Assembly: GCA_033807775.1 (NCBI GenBank)
Contig: CM066314.1
Span: 93,350,929 to 93,414,928, forward strand
From: Saussurea involucrata
Taxonomy: Eukaryota > Streptophyta > Magnoliopsida > Asterales > Asteraceae
Direction: 5' to 3'
Length of the DNA stretch: 64,000 nucleotides
Position numbers and translations under genes: made by a program. The notes beneath the pieces are model-generated. The model was not told the origin of the DNA, made no database searches, and worked only from the letters and a program-made list of their open reading frames with translations. This document shows, piece after piece, positions 21,877 through 33,299 of the stretch (position 1 is the stretch's first letter; each line of letters opens with the position of its first letter).

Positions 21877-22793
21877 ATGTCCCGCGACGCTCTTGCTATC
21901 GGCACCGATTCCAAGCCACCGACCCTCTACCAGGGAGAATATAGCCAATGGCAGGACAGATTCCTCATATTCATTGAATCGAAGGACAACTACGAGTACA
22001 TCTGGCGTGCTCCATCTGATGGCCCACAAGCTGAACCCATGAATATCATTCCAGCACAAGAAGAAGGCGGTGAAGCTCGAACTGAGCCCAAGAAGTACTT
22101 GGAGATGACCGAAGAGGAAAAGGGCATGTTTGATGGCGAAAAGCATGCTAAGAGATATCTGGTTCAGGCTCTACCAAATTCCATCTACACAGCCATATAC
22201 AGCTACAAGTACACATCAAAGGGCATGTGGGATCAGGTAGAAAAGATGATGAGTGGGAGCAAAGTTGGCAACCAACTGAAGATCAACAACTGCATAACCA
22301 AGTTTGATGGTTTTAAGCAGCGCTCCGACGAATCACTCTCACAGGCCTATGAACGATTTTGCCTACTACTGAATGAGCTCCACAAGAACAAGATCAATCG
22401 ATCAAAAACGGAGAATGTGCTCAAGTTTCTGAACAACCTCATACCTGAATGGAAAGTGTTCACTTCTCACATCAAACACAACCATTTGATGGAGAACGTT
22501 GCAATCCATGAGCTCTACGAGATGCTTCTACTGGACGAGGATGAAGTCATGGAGATACTAAGCAACCAGAAGTCCGCCTCCAAGTCCCATGCTGATCCAC
22601 TTGCTCTTGTTTCTTCAAAACGAGGCAAATCTTCTAGCCGTCGATCCAAACGAACCCAAGAGCCGAGTGAATATGAACCAGAATCCGAAGAAGAGGAAGA
22701 AAGCAATTCTGATCCTGAACTGACTATTGTAAAGAAAGCAATGGCCCTGCCTCCAGATCTTTCCAGCAAAAGAAGTTTTTCAAGAAACCTTCA
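21877..22793 (+). CDS. Element B gag, N-terminal two-thirds of the core (truncated)
   Basis: I chose ATG 21877 (MSRDALAIGTD), which aligns with the gag start of A. The gag core is intact: YSQWQDRFLIFI, EKHAKRYLVQALPNSIY, MWDQVEKMM, FDGFKQRSDESLSQAYERF, LIPEWKVF. It is followed by an acidic linker (PESEEEEESNSDPE). The frame is cut after KRSFSRNL by the LTR of C; the 3' end up to 22818 is LTR sequence. The zinc knuckle is missing from this piece. It is the only gag N-terminus of family A/B/C here without an internal stop. Confidence 0.83.
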
Positions 22794-23074
22794 TGCCTCC
22801 AGGTCAAAATCAGGTTGAATAGAAGTTCAAGGGTTAATTTGTTATTTATCATTTTGAGCATTTAATGTGTAAAGGGCCATGGGCTTGAATGATATAGACC
22901 CATAGTATATAATGTCTTGTAAGCCTTAGTTTAGGCTAGTTGTCATATTTCACTTTCAATTGCATTGTAATTCTCTCTGATTAATGAAAGTTATATGGAT
23001 GGCGTATTGAAATCATACTGATTGTAATCTACATATTGATTTCTACTGTTTGTTGCACTGATCTGGAACTCACA
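22794..23074 (+). repeat. 5' LTR of C (281 bp)
   Basis: It aligns by eye with the 280-bp LTR of A over its whole length (shared AGTTCAAGGGTT, GGGCTTG, AATTCTCTCTGA, GATCTGG). The start TGCCTCC has lost the usual TGTTAG. A TATA-like TATATAA lies near 22906, preceded by GGGC/GACCC inverted words. Confidence 0.8.
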
Positions 23075-24114
23075 ATTGATACGAGCATACGGACAATTCG
23101 ATTCAAAGTGATAAAAGGTTTCTGGTAAGAATTCTATCCAAGTTTTCGACTGTGTTTTTGGCATTCAAACTCATATTTTGATTCGGTGAAAATTGCCTGT
23201 TTTTGTTTATTGCATTCCGTTTGTATTATCATTATAAGCGATTCTGCAATTTTTCGTAGCCTAATTCGATCATTAGCAGATTCAAGTTCTTGGTTTTTGG
23301 TTTCTCTTCATCACAAAAATCGACTTTTTCTATCAAAAACTTGTTATTTGGCTTCAAATTCGATTTGGGTATTGTTAATATTGTGTTTTGTCAAGTTTCT
23401 AACCTTTCAGGAACAAGTTTAAGAAACCCTAATCGATTTCCAATCGACATGGAAACCACAGCCGCACATACAGGACGCACCGCCGTGGTTACCGGAAGTT
23501 CGCTATCTTACCGGGTAAGATTCCATATTTATCTCTTGTTACCGGGTAACTCAAAGTTTCCGGATAACCTTACACCTTACCGGTTATTTCATTACTTTCC
23601 GGACATCACTCCCGGTAAGTCCCAGATACCGGACATCACTCCCGGTAAGTTCTTCTAACCGGATATATTACCCGGTTACCTCGTACCCGGTAATCTCAGC
23701 ATTTCCACATCCGGTAAGTTCTCTTCATCCGGTAAGTTCCCTCACCCGGTAAGTTCTCTTGTTTCACTTCATTCGGTAAGTATTCTTTTTATCCGGTATC
23801 TATATTCTATCCGGTAAACTGACTTCATCCGGTAAGCCGTAGTTATCCGGTAACCTGAGTTTATCCGAACACTCCTGCTACCCGGATACTTCTACTAATT
23901 GAACACTCACACACACAATCTGATCCGGACACGTCCAGATCAGACATCTTCTATCTGGATTCCTATCCGGTAAGTTCAGTCTAGTTGATTTCTTACCTGT
24001 TTTAGCATAAACCACTCTTAGAACCTGCTTTAGGACACCACTTTTAGTGCCTTGCGTTAGGATCTCACTTTGAATCGAACACATCGTCTGACGATCACAT
24101 TAGTGCAACTTAAG
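23075..24114 (+). other. Degenerate primer site and leader of C
   Basis: The primer site reads TTGATACGAGCA, a damaged TGGTATCAGAGCA. From 23490 to 23960 there are at least seven CCGGTAAG words plus CCGG variants, several as GGTAAGTTCT. The last 60 bases before gag match those of B and A. Confidence 0.72.
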
Positions 24115-25241
24115 ATTTCTTCGCACGACGCTCTCTCTATCGGCACCGACTCTAAGCCGCCTTACCTCTACCAAGGTGAATACAGCCAGTGGCGAGATAG
24201 ATTCTTGATTTTCATCGAATCTAAGGATAATTTTGAGTTCATCTGGCGAGCTCTATGTAATGGGCCAATACCCAAACCCATGAAGACCATTCAAGCTACT
24301 GCAGCAGGCGGTCAAGCTCGCGCTGAAGATAAGACACTGGCAGAAATGACTGTGGACGAAAGAGGCATGATTGAGGGTGAAAAACATGCCAAGAGATATC
24401 TCATGCAGGCTCTACTCAACTCGATCTACACAGCCATAGATAGCCACAAGGAATCATCAAAGGGTATGTGGGATCAGTGGAGAAAATGATGCGCGGGAGC
24501 AGAGTCGAAAACCAACTGAAGATTAACAGCTGTATAACCAAGTTTGATGGTTTCAAGTAGCGCACTGGCGAATCTCTCTCCCATGCCTATGAACGTTTTT
24601 GTCTCCTCCTCAACGAGCTACACAAAAACCACATTACTCGATCTAACACGGATAACGCCCTCAAGTTTCTAAACAACCTCTTAACTGAGTGGAAAGTATT
24701 TGCCTCCCATATCAAGCATAACCACTTGATGGAGAATGTAGGTATCCACGAGCTCTATGAGATGCTTCTTCAGGACGAAGATGAAGTGATGGAGACTCTG
24801 AGAGAAAAGAAGTCTGCGTCCAAGCCACCTGCGGATCCACTAGCTCTTATGTCTTTAAAACGAGGCAAATCTTCTGGTCGTCGTTCCAAACGTGTCCAAG
24901 AGCCAAGTGAATCAGAGCCAGAATCTGAGGTAGAAGAGGACAGTGATTTTGATCCTGAATCAACAGCTGTGAAGAAAGCAATGGCTCTGCTCTCCATATC
25001 CTTCCAGCAAAAGAAGTTTTTTAAGAAGCCGACGTCTAATAATCAGCGCTACTCCACCTCCTGCAACAAGCGCCATGATTATCAAGACAAATATGAAGGA
25101 AAGAAGAAGGCAGCTGAGAACAAATCAGCTGATCACAAGGAAGAACGCAAACCTGAGCCGAAGAAAAAGGACGAACCTGTCACCTGCTACAACTGCGGGA
25201 AATTGGGGCATTTTTCCAAAGATTGTAGAATTCTGTCGTGA
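24115..25241 (+). pseudogene. Element C gag, N-terminal part, no start codon
   Basis: The position homologous to the start ATG of A and B reads ATT (24115-24117). The core (YSQWRDRFLIFI, EKHAKRYLMQAL) is followed by a one-base loss near 24477, a TAG for Gln at 24558-24560, then the frame 24726-25241 with acidic linker, basic region and zinc knuckle CYNCGKLGHFSKDC (25185-25227). At least three lesions exclude a functional product. Confidence 0.83.
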
Positions 25242-25658
25242 AGAATGCACACTATTACAAGGCAAACCTTGCATTGGCAGAACAAAAGGAAGCAGGAGAA
25301 GCACTGTTTGTCGAAGATGACCACTGGTTGGGTCGATCTGATAGTGAAAGCGACTCTGAAGGTGCTGATGCTTTTTTGGGCTACCACTCTCCTGCTGAAG
25401 AAGAAAAGGCAAAGTTGTGTCAGGTATGTGAACCTATCTATCAAGACTTTCTTAAACAAATGCAACCTCTGATTGATCGGATAGATTCCTATAAGGCCAC
25501 CGCTGATGAACAACTGCTTGAAATTAAGTCCTTAACTGAAAAGCTAGATGTTCAAAAGAGGATAACTGAAAAGTACAAGTCCGAAAATGCCAATTTAAAA
25601 GAAAAAAGCAAAAATCTTTCAATAGCACCCACGGACTTAAGGGCCAAGATATATGAAC
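25239..25658 (+). pseudogene. Element C gag, part after the zinc knuckle, interrupted by D
   Basis: The frame starts at a shift just after the zinc knuckle: NAHYYKANLALAEQKEAGE, DDHWLGRSD, then coiled-coil sequence (SLTEKLDVQKRITEKYKSEN). D is inserted after 25658. The open frame running on to 25942 is LTR sequence of D, not gag. Confidence 0.8.
25654..25658. repeat. Target site duplication of D, left copy (TGAAC)
   Basis: TGAAC here and at 40177-40181 flank D exactly, a 5-bp duplication as expected for Copia integrase. Confidence 0.95.
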
Positions 25659-26495
25659 TGTTAGCTTCAATCTTCCTAATCATAGAAGTAATTAGAAGTA
25701 GTGAAAATAGGCCAAGTGAAGAAAGCCTCTTACAGAGGCTCTGCCGAACTTACCGAGAGATCAAGGTCAATAAGCTACAGAAGCTAAAGAGGCGCCCTAC
25801 AGAAGCTCTGTCATACGCGCAAAGAAGACCAATGACTCGGAATCCGGTGAAGACTTCTCTACAAAGGACCAGACCACAGAACCTCTGTAATACTTTACAG
25901 AGCCTCTGTGATCCTCTTCAAAGACTTCAAAGATATTTATAATATCTTGCTACTGTTACAGGACCTGTTCATCAACTTGCATGGTAGCATGCCCTGTCCA
26001 ACTGCAACGTGTCAAACTCTGATTGGATTCAATAGGGCTTAGTACATTATAGACGTCTGTTGCATTAAATGCAATACAGGACGTCCAAACTGTTCATGCC
26101 ATCCGTCCAACTATTCATACCATCCATTATGAATAGTAGCTTATGCTTTATGGTCCCCTTAGAGTAGTATATAAGGAAGACTCATGTTGAGTTCTTCCTA
26201 TCGATCGAACAATCGAAACAAGAATTTAAGAGAGAAAAACATCACAAGAACACACAGCTTAAACACTTTGAGAGTCATATCTGTTTTAAAGCTTTGCTTA
26301 CTCACTGTTCTTGAACCTGTTCTTAATATATATATTCAGTAAAATTTGAGATATTATTTCCTATTCACTGTTTATTTATATTGTGTTCTAAATCTATCAA
26401 ACATATCTGTTAGTTCTTCAAATACGCTTCCGCATCAAACTCAAACTTGAACTAATAGATCTGATAATCTTGTTTAAACAAAACGGGAACCAACA
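25659..26495 (+). repeat. 5' LTR of D (837 bp)
   Basis: TGTTAGCTTC ... GAACCAACA. U3 contains the palindrome CAGAGGCTCTG (25733-25743) and a hairpin with 8-base arms (25883-25890 and 25895-25902, loop TACT). TATA box TATATAA at 26168-26174. Confidence 0.95.
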
Positions 26496-26705
26496 ATTGG
26501 TATCAGAACAAAGCTTGATTTTCAATATCAAGTGATCCTCTTTGTTACAAGATTAGTGATAGACATCATTCCTTTTTTAGCTTATTCCTCATTTCTAGGA
26601 TAAAACTCCATTAAAGTGTACTCTGGGAACTGTTCAAACCCAGAAAACTTTCCAGATCATCAGACTCATACTCTTTAATCATACTATCTTTTCAGAACCT
26701 TAACA
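26496..26705 (+). other. Primer-binding site and leader of D
   Basis: TGGTATCAGAACA starts at 26498, an initiator Met-tRNA site with one changed base relative to G. The leader is about 200 bp, much shorter than in A, B and C, and has no CCGG array. Confidence 0.85.
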
Positions 26706-28466
26706 ATGACAAATACAAATAACTTCTTTACTGCTGGTTCACTCACCAAGCCTCCTACTCTCCTACGAGATGAGTATCCTCAATGGAAGATAAGAATGGT
26801 TCATTTCTTTGAGGGTACTGAAAAAATTATAGTACAATATCTTTACAACCTTCCTCCTGTTCCCATGATAGCAGTACCACGAGTACCAGCTACTGCTGAA
26901 TCTCCTGAAATCCCTGAACATCAAAAACCAAAGCCAAAAGAAGAATGGTCAAATGAAGATAAGGCAGAAGATGAAGTTGCACAGAAAACAAAAAGAATCT
27001 TGATAATGGCTATCCCCAACGAGCTTTTTCAATCCTTAGATGCATGCGAAACTGCACACGATCTTTGGAAAGAATTAGAAAGACAGTTGGAAGGGGGTGC
27101 TAAAACACAGAAGAACCGAAGGGCACAATACATAAATGAATATCATGCATTCAGAGCATCTGCAACAGAATCTCTGCAAACGACGTACGACAGGTTCAAC
27201 TCTCTCATAAACAAATGTAGAAAGTCTGGCATTCACAGAACCTCGGAAGAAAATAATGTCATGTTTCTAAAGAGCCTGAATGATGAGTGGCTTCAATTGT
27301 CTATGTCTTTACAAACAAACCAAGATCTAGACTCATGGACACTCTCTGATCTCTATGGAACACTAGCTGCACAAGAGCCTCAAATAGCACAGGCTAAACC
27401 AATAGCCATTGCACCATACACATTGGTTAGTAAATCAACAGAGGCTACAGAGAGACCGAGAAATGAGAGAGCAACAGAGAAGAAGGAGAAGAAGAAGATA
27501 GTGATGGTTGATAGCGAAGAAGACGAGCTGATAGAGGAAGAAATAACTCTTGCATCATTAGCTAAATCATTGGCTCTATTGACAAGAGAGTTCAGAGGTA
27601 ACCAAATAAATTTTGGAAATGACAGATATAGCAGAGAAAACCAGAGAGATAGAAGAGATGATGGAAGAAGAGAAGAATCAAGTGACCGACAGAGGTCAGA
27701 CTACATAAATGATGACCAACAGAGGCTGAGCGACAGAAACTACAGAGGAAATGACCGACAGAGGTCAGATGACAAGGTAGGCCACACACAAGAATGCTAC
27801 AAATGTGGTAAGCATGGTCATTACGCAAACGAATGCCGAACAGAGAAAGGTGGAGACCAACAGAAGTCCGACGATCGAACTGGAAACACCTCCCAAGGTT
27901 GCTTCAACTGCGGCAAGCCAGGCCATTTCGCAAAAGAATGCAGAAGTAGACAAAATCGCCCACAGAAGGACTCAGCTTTTTACAAAAAGAAGGCTGAATA
28001 TTATACGCAAAAATCCCTGATGGCGAACAAAGGGCATTCTGAAGCAAATAAAGAGGACATCGAGTCAGACTCTACCTCTGATGATGAATTCACAACCAAT
28101 GCTTTGTTCTGTGGCATGGCAGAAGTCGACTCCGGCACTGACAATGAGGTATCCATTTCAAACTCTACCTCTTGTATTAAATATATAGATAATGATTCAA
28201 TTAGACTTAACATTGAACTGATTGAACTAAAAGAGATAAATGAAAGCATTCAGAAAAGACTCACCTTTAATGAGAGAGAAGTAAAGCTTCTCACTCATGA
28301 AAAAGCCAAAATTTTTGAAGAAAAGGAAAGAGTAGAAAAATATTGGAGCAAAAATGTAGATCCTTTAAAAAGCCAAATTTCTGAATTAACCTCTGCTTTA
28401 AAAATCAAAACTAAAGAGCTTTCAGTTTCTAGGAGTGAAACAACGGACATAAGAGCTCTCAAATAA
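26706..28466 (+). pseudogene. Element D gag, N-terminal and nucleocapsid part
   Basis: Start ATG 26706 (MTNTNNFFTAGS). The Copia gag core shows YPQWKIRMVHF, TKRILIMAIPNELF, LWKELERQLEGG, ESLQTTYDRFNSL and FLKSLNDEW. After an acidic segment come arginine-rich repeats (DRQRSDD, YRGNDRQRS) and two zinc knuckles, CYKCGKHGHYANEC (27795-27836) and CFNCGKPGHFAKEC (27900-27941). Coiled-coil sequence follows. TAA at 28464 interrupts; the same frame reopens at once. Confidence 0.88.
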
Positions 28467-29888
28467 TACTTTCAAAAAGAGAGAGAGGTACTTTGGCAAG
28501 ATCAACTCAGAAGAGAAGTTTTACTTAAAAACTATAAAGATGCACAGAAGGTGTATGAGAAAGTAAACTCACAAATAGGAAGACGAGATATAGGGTACGA
28601 TGATATTACACTAGGTGTTGAAGGCAAAAGACTTAAACCTCTGTCTTCTTTGTTTGTAATAGGAAATACAAATAAACCATCTTTTCCAAACTTACTCTCT
28701 GTAAGTAAACGGGTTAAAATCTCTGTAGAACCTAACTTAAGGAAACATACGAAGTTGATCAATGTGTGGTTTGAAAACACAGATTCATCATCTTCAACCT
28801 CTGTCAATAGAGGAATCAAACCAAAGAAATATCTGAAAAAACAAGATCAGATTGGTATCTTCAAGTTTGGTAAACCAGAGACTCAAACACAGGTTGCTTT
28901 TCTCTGTATGTTAAATGTCGAAAAGAAATTATCTGCAAAAGCTCCTGAGTTTAAACCCATCTTTTTAGAAGAAAAACTTAAAAGATCAATTGAAAAAGAA
29001 ATTTTGGAAGTTTTGAAATCAAATGTTTTAGAAAATCTCTGTACATCTTCGATAGATCAAATTCTCGCTGAAGAGATCTCATCAGAAACCGCTGCCATCT
29101 ATGAAAGTTATTCTACAGATGAAGAAAGCTCGTACGATACATGCTCAGAAAATCCAGCCTCTGTCGAAAGAGATGACTCAACCTCTGTATATGAGGACGA
29201 TTCAACCTCTGACAACTCAGAGACTGATTCTAAATCAGGGATAGTTCACTGTGACACATAGGATGTTAAATTCTCCTATGAGGTTCTTAACAGAACAATT
29301 TCTCCAAAAGAGAAAATCACAGAGATACCTATGTGTCCAGATTTTCTCAAAATGTGTATACAAGTCAAAACCTCTACAGAGCTTAAAAATCTGAAAAAGG
29401 CCTATGAAAATCCTAAAAGCTCAAAATTTTCAAAACCTTTAAGGCCTGAAGCTAACAAATCTCTTTCCTCTGTGACAGTGAAGACAGACGTTCACCACAG
29501 AAGAGACTCACAGAAGGCAGGACCTAAACAAGATTTTTGCAAACAACATTCTAGTATTCATAGATCTTCTTGTAATAAGAAATCTTATGTTAAGGAAGAA
29601 TGTAATGCCTCTGTGGCTCAGTTCAATGAATTCAATGAAAAGTTCAAACAAATCACGTCTCATATTAAATACTGTCATTGTTTTGATCTTATGTTCAAAT
29701 TGAAAAATCACTTCTCAAGTCCAGATTGCTTACTCTCCACTAAAATTCAAACTCCAAAGTCAAAACCTAGAGAGAAACAATCAGATCTTTCTACAAAAGA
29801 TAAAATGTATTTCAAGAATGCTAAGGCAAACTTGAAAAATTCTAACAATATTGGACCCATATGGATATGGGTACCTAAGTCTCTGTGA
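28467..29888 (+). pseudogene. Element D gag, C-terminal extension
   Basis: It continues the gag frame after TAA 28464-28466, with a second nonsense codon TAG (29259-29261; G reads GAG) and the family's normal terminal TGA (29886-29888). Content: coiled coil, a Lys/Ser-rich middle, an acidic Ser/Glu/Asp region (about 29080-29250), then IKYCHCFDLMFKLKNHF and a final PIWIWVPKSL. The extension has no assigned function; comparable positions in A and C also end in a hydrophobic W/F-WVPK motif. Confidence 0.78.
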
Positions 29889-30198
29889 TTGTCTTACAGA
29901 AGCGATATGTGCCAATTTGGTATCTTGACTCCGGATGCTTAAGGCACATGACTGGCGACATAAGTTTACTATCCACGTACAAAGAAACACACGATGGTGG
30001 ATCTGTAACTTTTGGAGACAACAAGAAGGGACACATCAAAGGCTATGGAGTCATACAGAAGGAAAACGTCTCTGTATACAAAGTTGCATATGTGAATGGC
30101 CTTAAACACAACCTACTCAGTGTAAGTCAACTCTGTGATACAGGATTTGATGTCTTGTTCAAAAGAACTTTCTGCTCTCTGCAAAGTGAAGACACATG
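29879..30198 (+). pseudogene. Element D protease start (-1 frame)
   Basis: The pol frame is -1 to gag and opens at 29879, just after TAA in CCTAAG. Retropepsin-like signature YLDSGCLRHMTGD (Asp-Ser-Gly), then VYKVAYVNGLKHNLLSVSQLCD. It ends at TGA 30197, where G has GGA. A pyrimidine-rich TTGTCTTACAG precedes the first conserved residues. Confidence 0.78.
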
Positions 30199-32439
30199 AA
30201 TGGAACTTCTGCGAGCCGAAAGAAAAGGTGATTTGTATCTTGCGAAAGTAAAGAAGCCTGGTTATGGCATAACAGGTTCTGTCACTTGAACTTTCACACC
30301 TTGGATAAACTGGTCAAACTTGATCTAGTTAAAGGTTTGCCTAATGTTAAATTTAATAAGGATCACTTGTGTTATGCATGTGAAATGGGAAAACTCAGAA
30401 GAGCTTCCCACAGAGGCAAAACAGATGTGTCTTGCACTAGGCCTCTGTACATGCTTCATGTCGACCTCTGCGGTCCCATTGCCATACAGAGCCTATGTGG
30501 CAAGAAATACATACTTGTCTTAATTGATGAGTACTCGCATTTCACATGGGTTGAATTTATTCGAAAGAAATCGGATGTTCCAGTCATCTTGATTAATCTA
30601 ATGAAAAGAATCCAAGTTCTTTATGAATGCAGAATACAGAAGTTAAGAAGTGATAATGGCACAGAATTTAAAAACTTTGTCATTGAAGCCTATCTTTCTA
30701 CAGAAGGAATATCACAGAACTTCTCTGCAGCACGCACTCTACAGCAGAACGGCGTAGTCGAAAGGAAGAATCGAACGCTCGTGGAGGCCGCAAGAACTAT
30801 GCTATCAGCATACGGATTACCGATGAACTTTTGGGCAGAAGCGATTTCTACCGCTTGTTACACACAGAATCGGTCAACCATTGTGAAAAGACACATCAAG
30901 ACTCCTTACGAACTGATCAACAAAAGGCGGCCAAACATCAAGTTTTTCCATGTGTTTGGATGTAAATGCTTTGTTTTAAACGACAGAGATTCAAGAGGAA
31001 AGTTTGAGGTAAAAGCTGACGAAGGCAAATTCATTGGATACTCTGCCACTTCCAAAGCCTACAGAGTATACCTTACAGGATCTCGCAAAATCGTAGAAAG
31101 TATCAATGTTTCTTTTGATGATTCATTCCAGAAGACTTCTGAGCAAATCAGTTCAGAACTCGAACTTAAAAGAGAAACACCTGGCATCTCACAAACGAAA
31201 GAAGACTTGAATCTTCTATTTTTAGAGATGTTCCACGATGACATTGATCCTTCTGTTGGAACCATCAGAGTTTCTGAAGAACCATCCTCTGTTGGACAAA
31301 ATCCTACAGGTATGACTCTAACTGGTACAAATAATGCTTCATCTTCTTCTATAAATACTACAGATGCAAATGTCGAAGAAGAAAATGCAGAAGATGAAAC
31401 ATCAAGAAAAACGACCACAGAAGCTGCTGAAAAACAAACTCCACAATCCACAGAAGAACCAATTACAGAGGAAATTGAGGACCAAGACTATACGTCCTCA
31501 GAGGAACAAACTCCACCACCACTCATACCAATCATTCCACAAGCTGTAGGATCAACTACAAAGGCACACACTACTACAGAGGCAATACACGAAGAAGAAG
31601 AACAAGAAGCTTCTGAAGAAAGGTTCGATGACATTGATGACCATCTTCCACGCACCACTCAGTGGACAAAAAGCCATCCTCCAAGCCAAATAATCGGAGA
31701 ACCTTCTGACTCAGTAAAAACCAGGTATGCCACTGCTAATTTTTGTTTCTTTACAAATTTTTTTAGTGTAATAGAACCAAAGAAGATTTCTGAAGCCCTA
31801 GATGACCCAAACTGGGTAGACGCCATGCAAGAAGAACTTATGCAGTTTGAGCGTAACAGAGTATGGACTTTAGTACCTCTGCCACGAGGGAAACAGGCCA
31901 TTGGGACTAAGTGGGTCTACAGAAATAAGAAGGATGAAGATGGAGTGATCATCAGAAACAAAGCACGATTGGTGGCCAAGGGTTATAGACAAGAAGAAGT
32001 CATAGATTACGATGAGACATTTGCTCCTGTTGCACGGCTCGAAGCAATAAGATTATTCTTAGCCTTCGCAGCTCACAGAGGTTTTAAAGTCTATCAGATG
32101 GACGTAAAATCAGCTTTTCTCAACGGTGAAATCCAAGAAGAGGTTTACGTAAATCAGCCACCAGGGTTTGAAAGCTCAAAGTTCCCAAGGCATATATACT
32201 ACCTTGAAAAGGCTCTGTACGGACTGAAACAGGCTCCAAGAGCATGGTACGAACGACTTTCTACCTTCCTTCTAGTAAATGGCTACGACAGAGGTACAAC
32301 AGATACTACCTTATTCTATAAACGTAAAAACAGTGAAATAATGCTTGTACAAATCTATGTGGACGACATAATTTTGGGTCTTCTAATACAGAACAGTGCA
32401 AAAGTTTTGAAAAACTCATGCAGAGTGAGTTTGAAATGA
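30199..32439 (+). pseudogene. Element D integrase and reverse transcriptase
   Basis: The integrase has [17 protein letters not shown] zinc finger, [15 protein letters not shown] and [10 protein letters not shown] (all three catalytic acids), then GKFIGYS. A long Glu/Thr/Ser hinge (about 31190-31640) leads to [50 protein letters not shown]. Relative to G a 46-base deletion near 30240 shifts the frame, and one T missing in a T-run near 32373 directly after YVDDII shifts it again. Confidence 0.87.
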
Positions 32440-33299
32440 GTATGATGGGAGAATTAACATTCTTCCTCGGACTCCAAGTCAAACAAACATCAGAGGGAAT
32501 TTTTATAAATCAGGCCAAATATGTCTCTGACATTCTTTTCAAGTATAGTGTCTCTGATACCTCTGCAATGAAAACTCCAATGGCCACTGGAAATAAGTTA
32601 TCCTTAGATCCAGATGGCATCTCTGTAGAATGCACTCTCTACAGAGGCATGATTGGATCTCTATTATACTTAACTGCAAGCAGACCTGACATTATGCATG
32701 CCACATGTCTTTGTGCACATTATCAAGCTAATCCTAAGAAATCACACTATGATGCTGTGAAAAGAATCTTTAGATACCTAAAGGGGACCAAAAATCTCGG
32801 TCTCTGGTATCCACAGAACTCTGGTTTTAGTCTTAAAGCTTATACAGATTCAGACTATGGAGGATGAATGCTCGACAGAAAGAGTACCTCTGGGAGTTGT
32901 CAATTCCTAGGTGGTAAACTAGTCAGTTGGACTTCCAAGAAGCAAAATTGTGTCTCAACATCCACTACAGAAGCTGAATACGTTGCTGTTGCAAGATGTT
33001 GTTCTCAGGTTCTATGGATGAAGACTCAGCTAAAAGACTACGGCCACATCTTATTCAAAATACCCATCTTCTGTGATTCCAAGAGTGCCATTGCTATCTC
33101 TGCCAATCATGTGCAACACTCAAAAACCAAGCATATCGATATAAGATACCATTTCTTGAAACATCATGTTGAATACGGTACAATCGAGATGCATTTCGTG
33201 CCCACAGAATACCAACTCGCGGACTTATTCACCAAAGCTTTAGACGAGAAAAGATTCAATTTCTTGGTGGGTAAGTTAGGAATGATCAATATGATGTGA
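32418..33299 (+). pseudogene. Element D RT thumb and RNase H
   Basis: [30 protein letters not shown] and FRYLKGT are RT-connection motifs. RNase H follows with [27 protein letters not shown] and [14 protein letters not shown] at 32865-32867 replaces a Cys codon present in G. Pol ends at 33299 (LGMINMM). Confidence 0.85.

Larger units (their letters stand above)
20589..22793 (+). mobile_element. Copia retrotransposon B, 5' portion only
   Basis: It comprises LTR, primer site, leader and the first 306 codons of gag, then is interrupted by element C at 22794. The rest of B must lie right of the window. It is a relative of A and C by gag and leader motifs, with a longer, diverged LTR. Confidence 0.85.

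Noticed and set aside
25238..25942. 234-codon frame running from gag of C into the LTR of D
   Set aside because: The second half is LTR sequence; the apparent fusion is created by the insertion.
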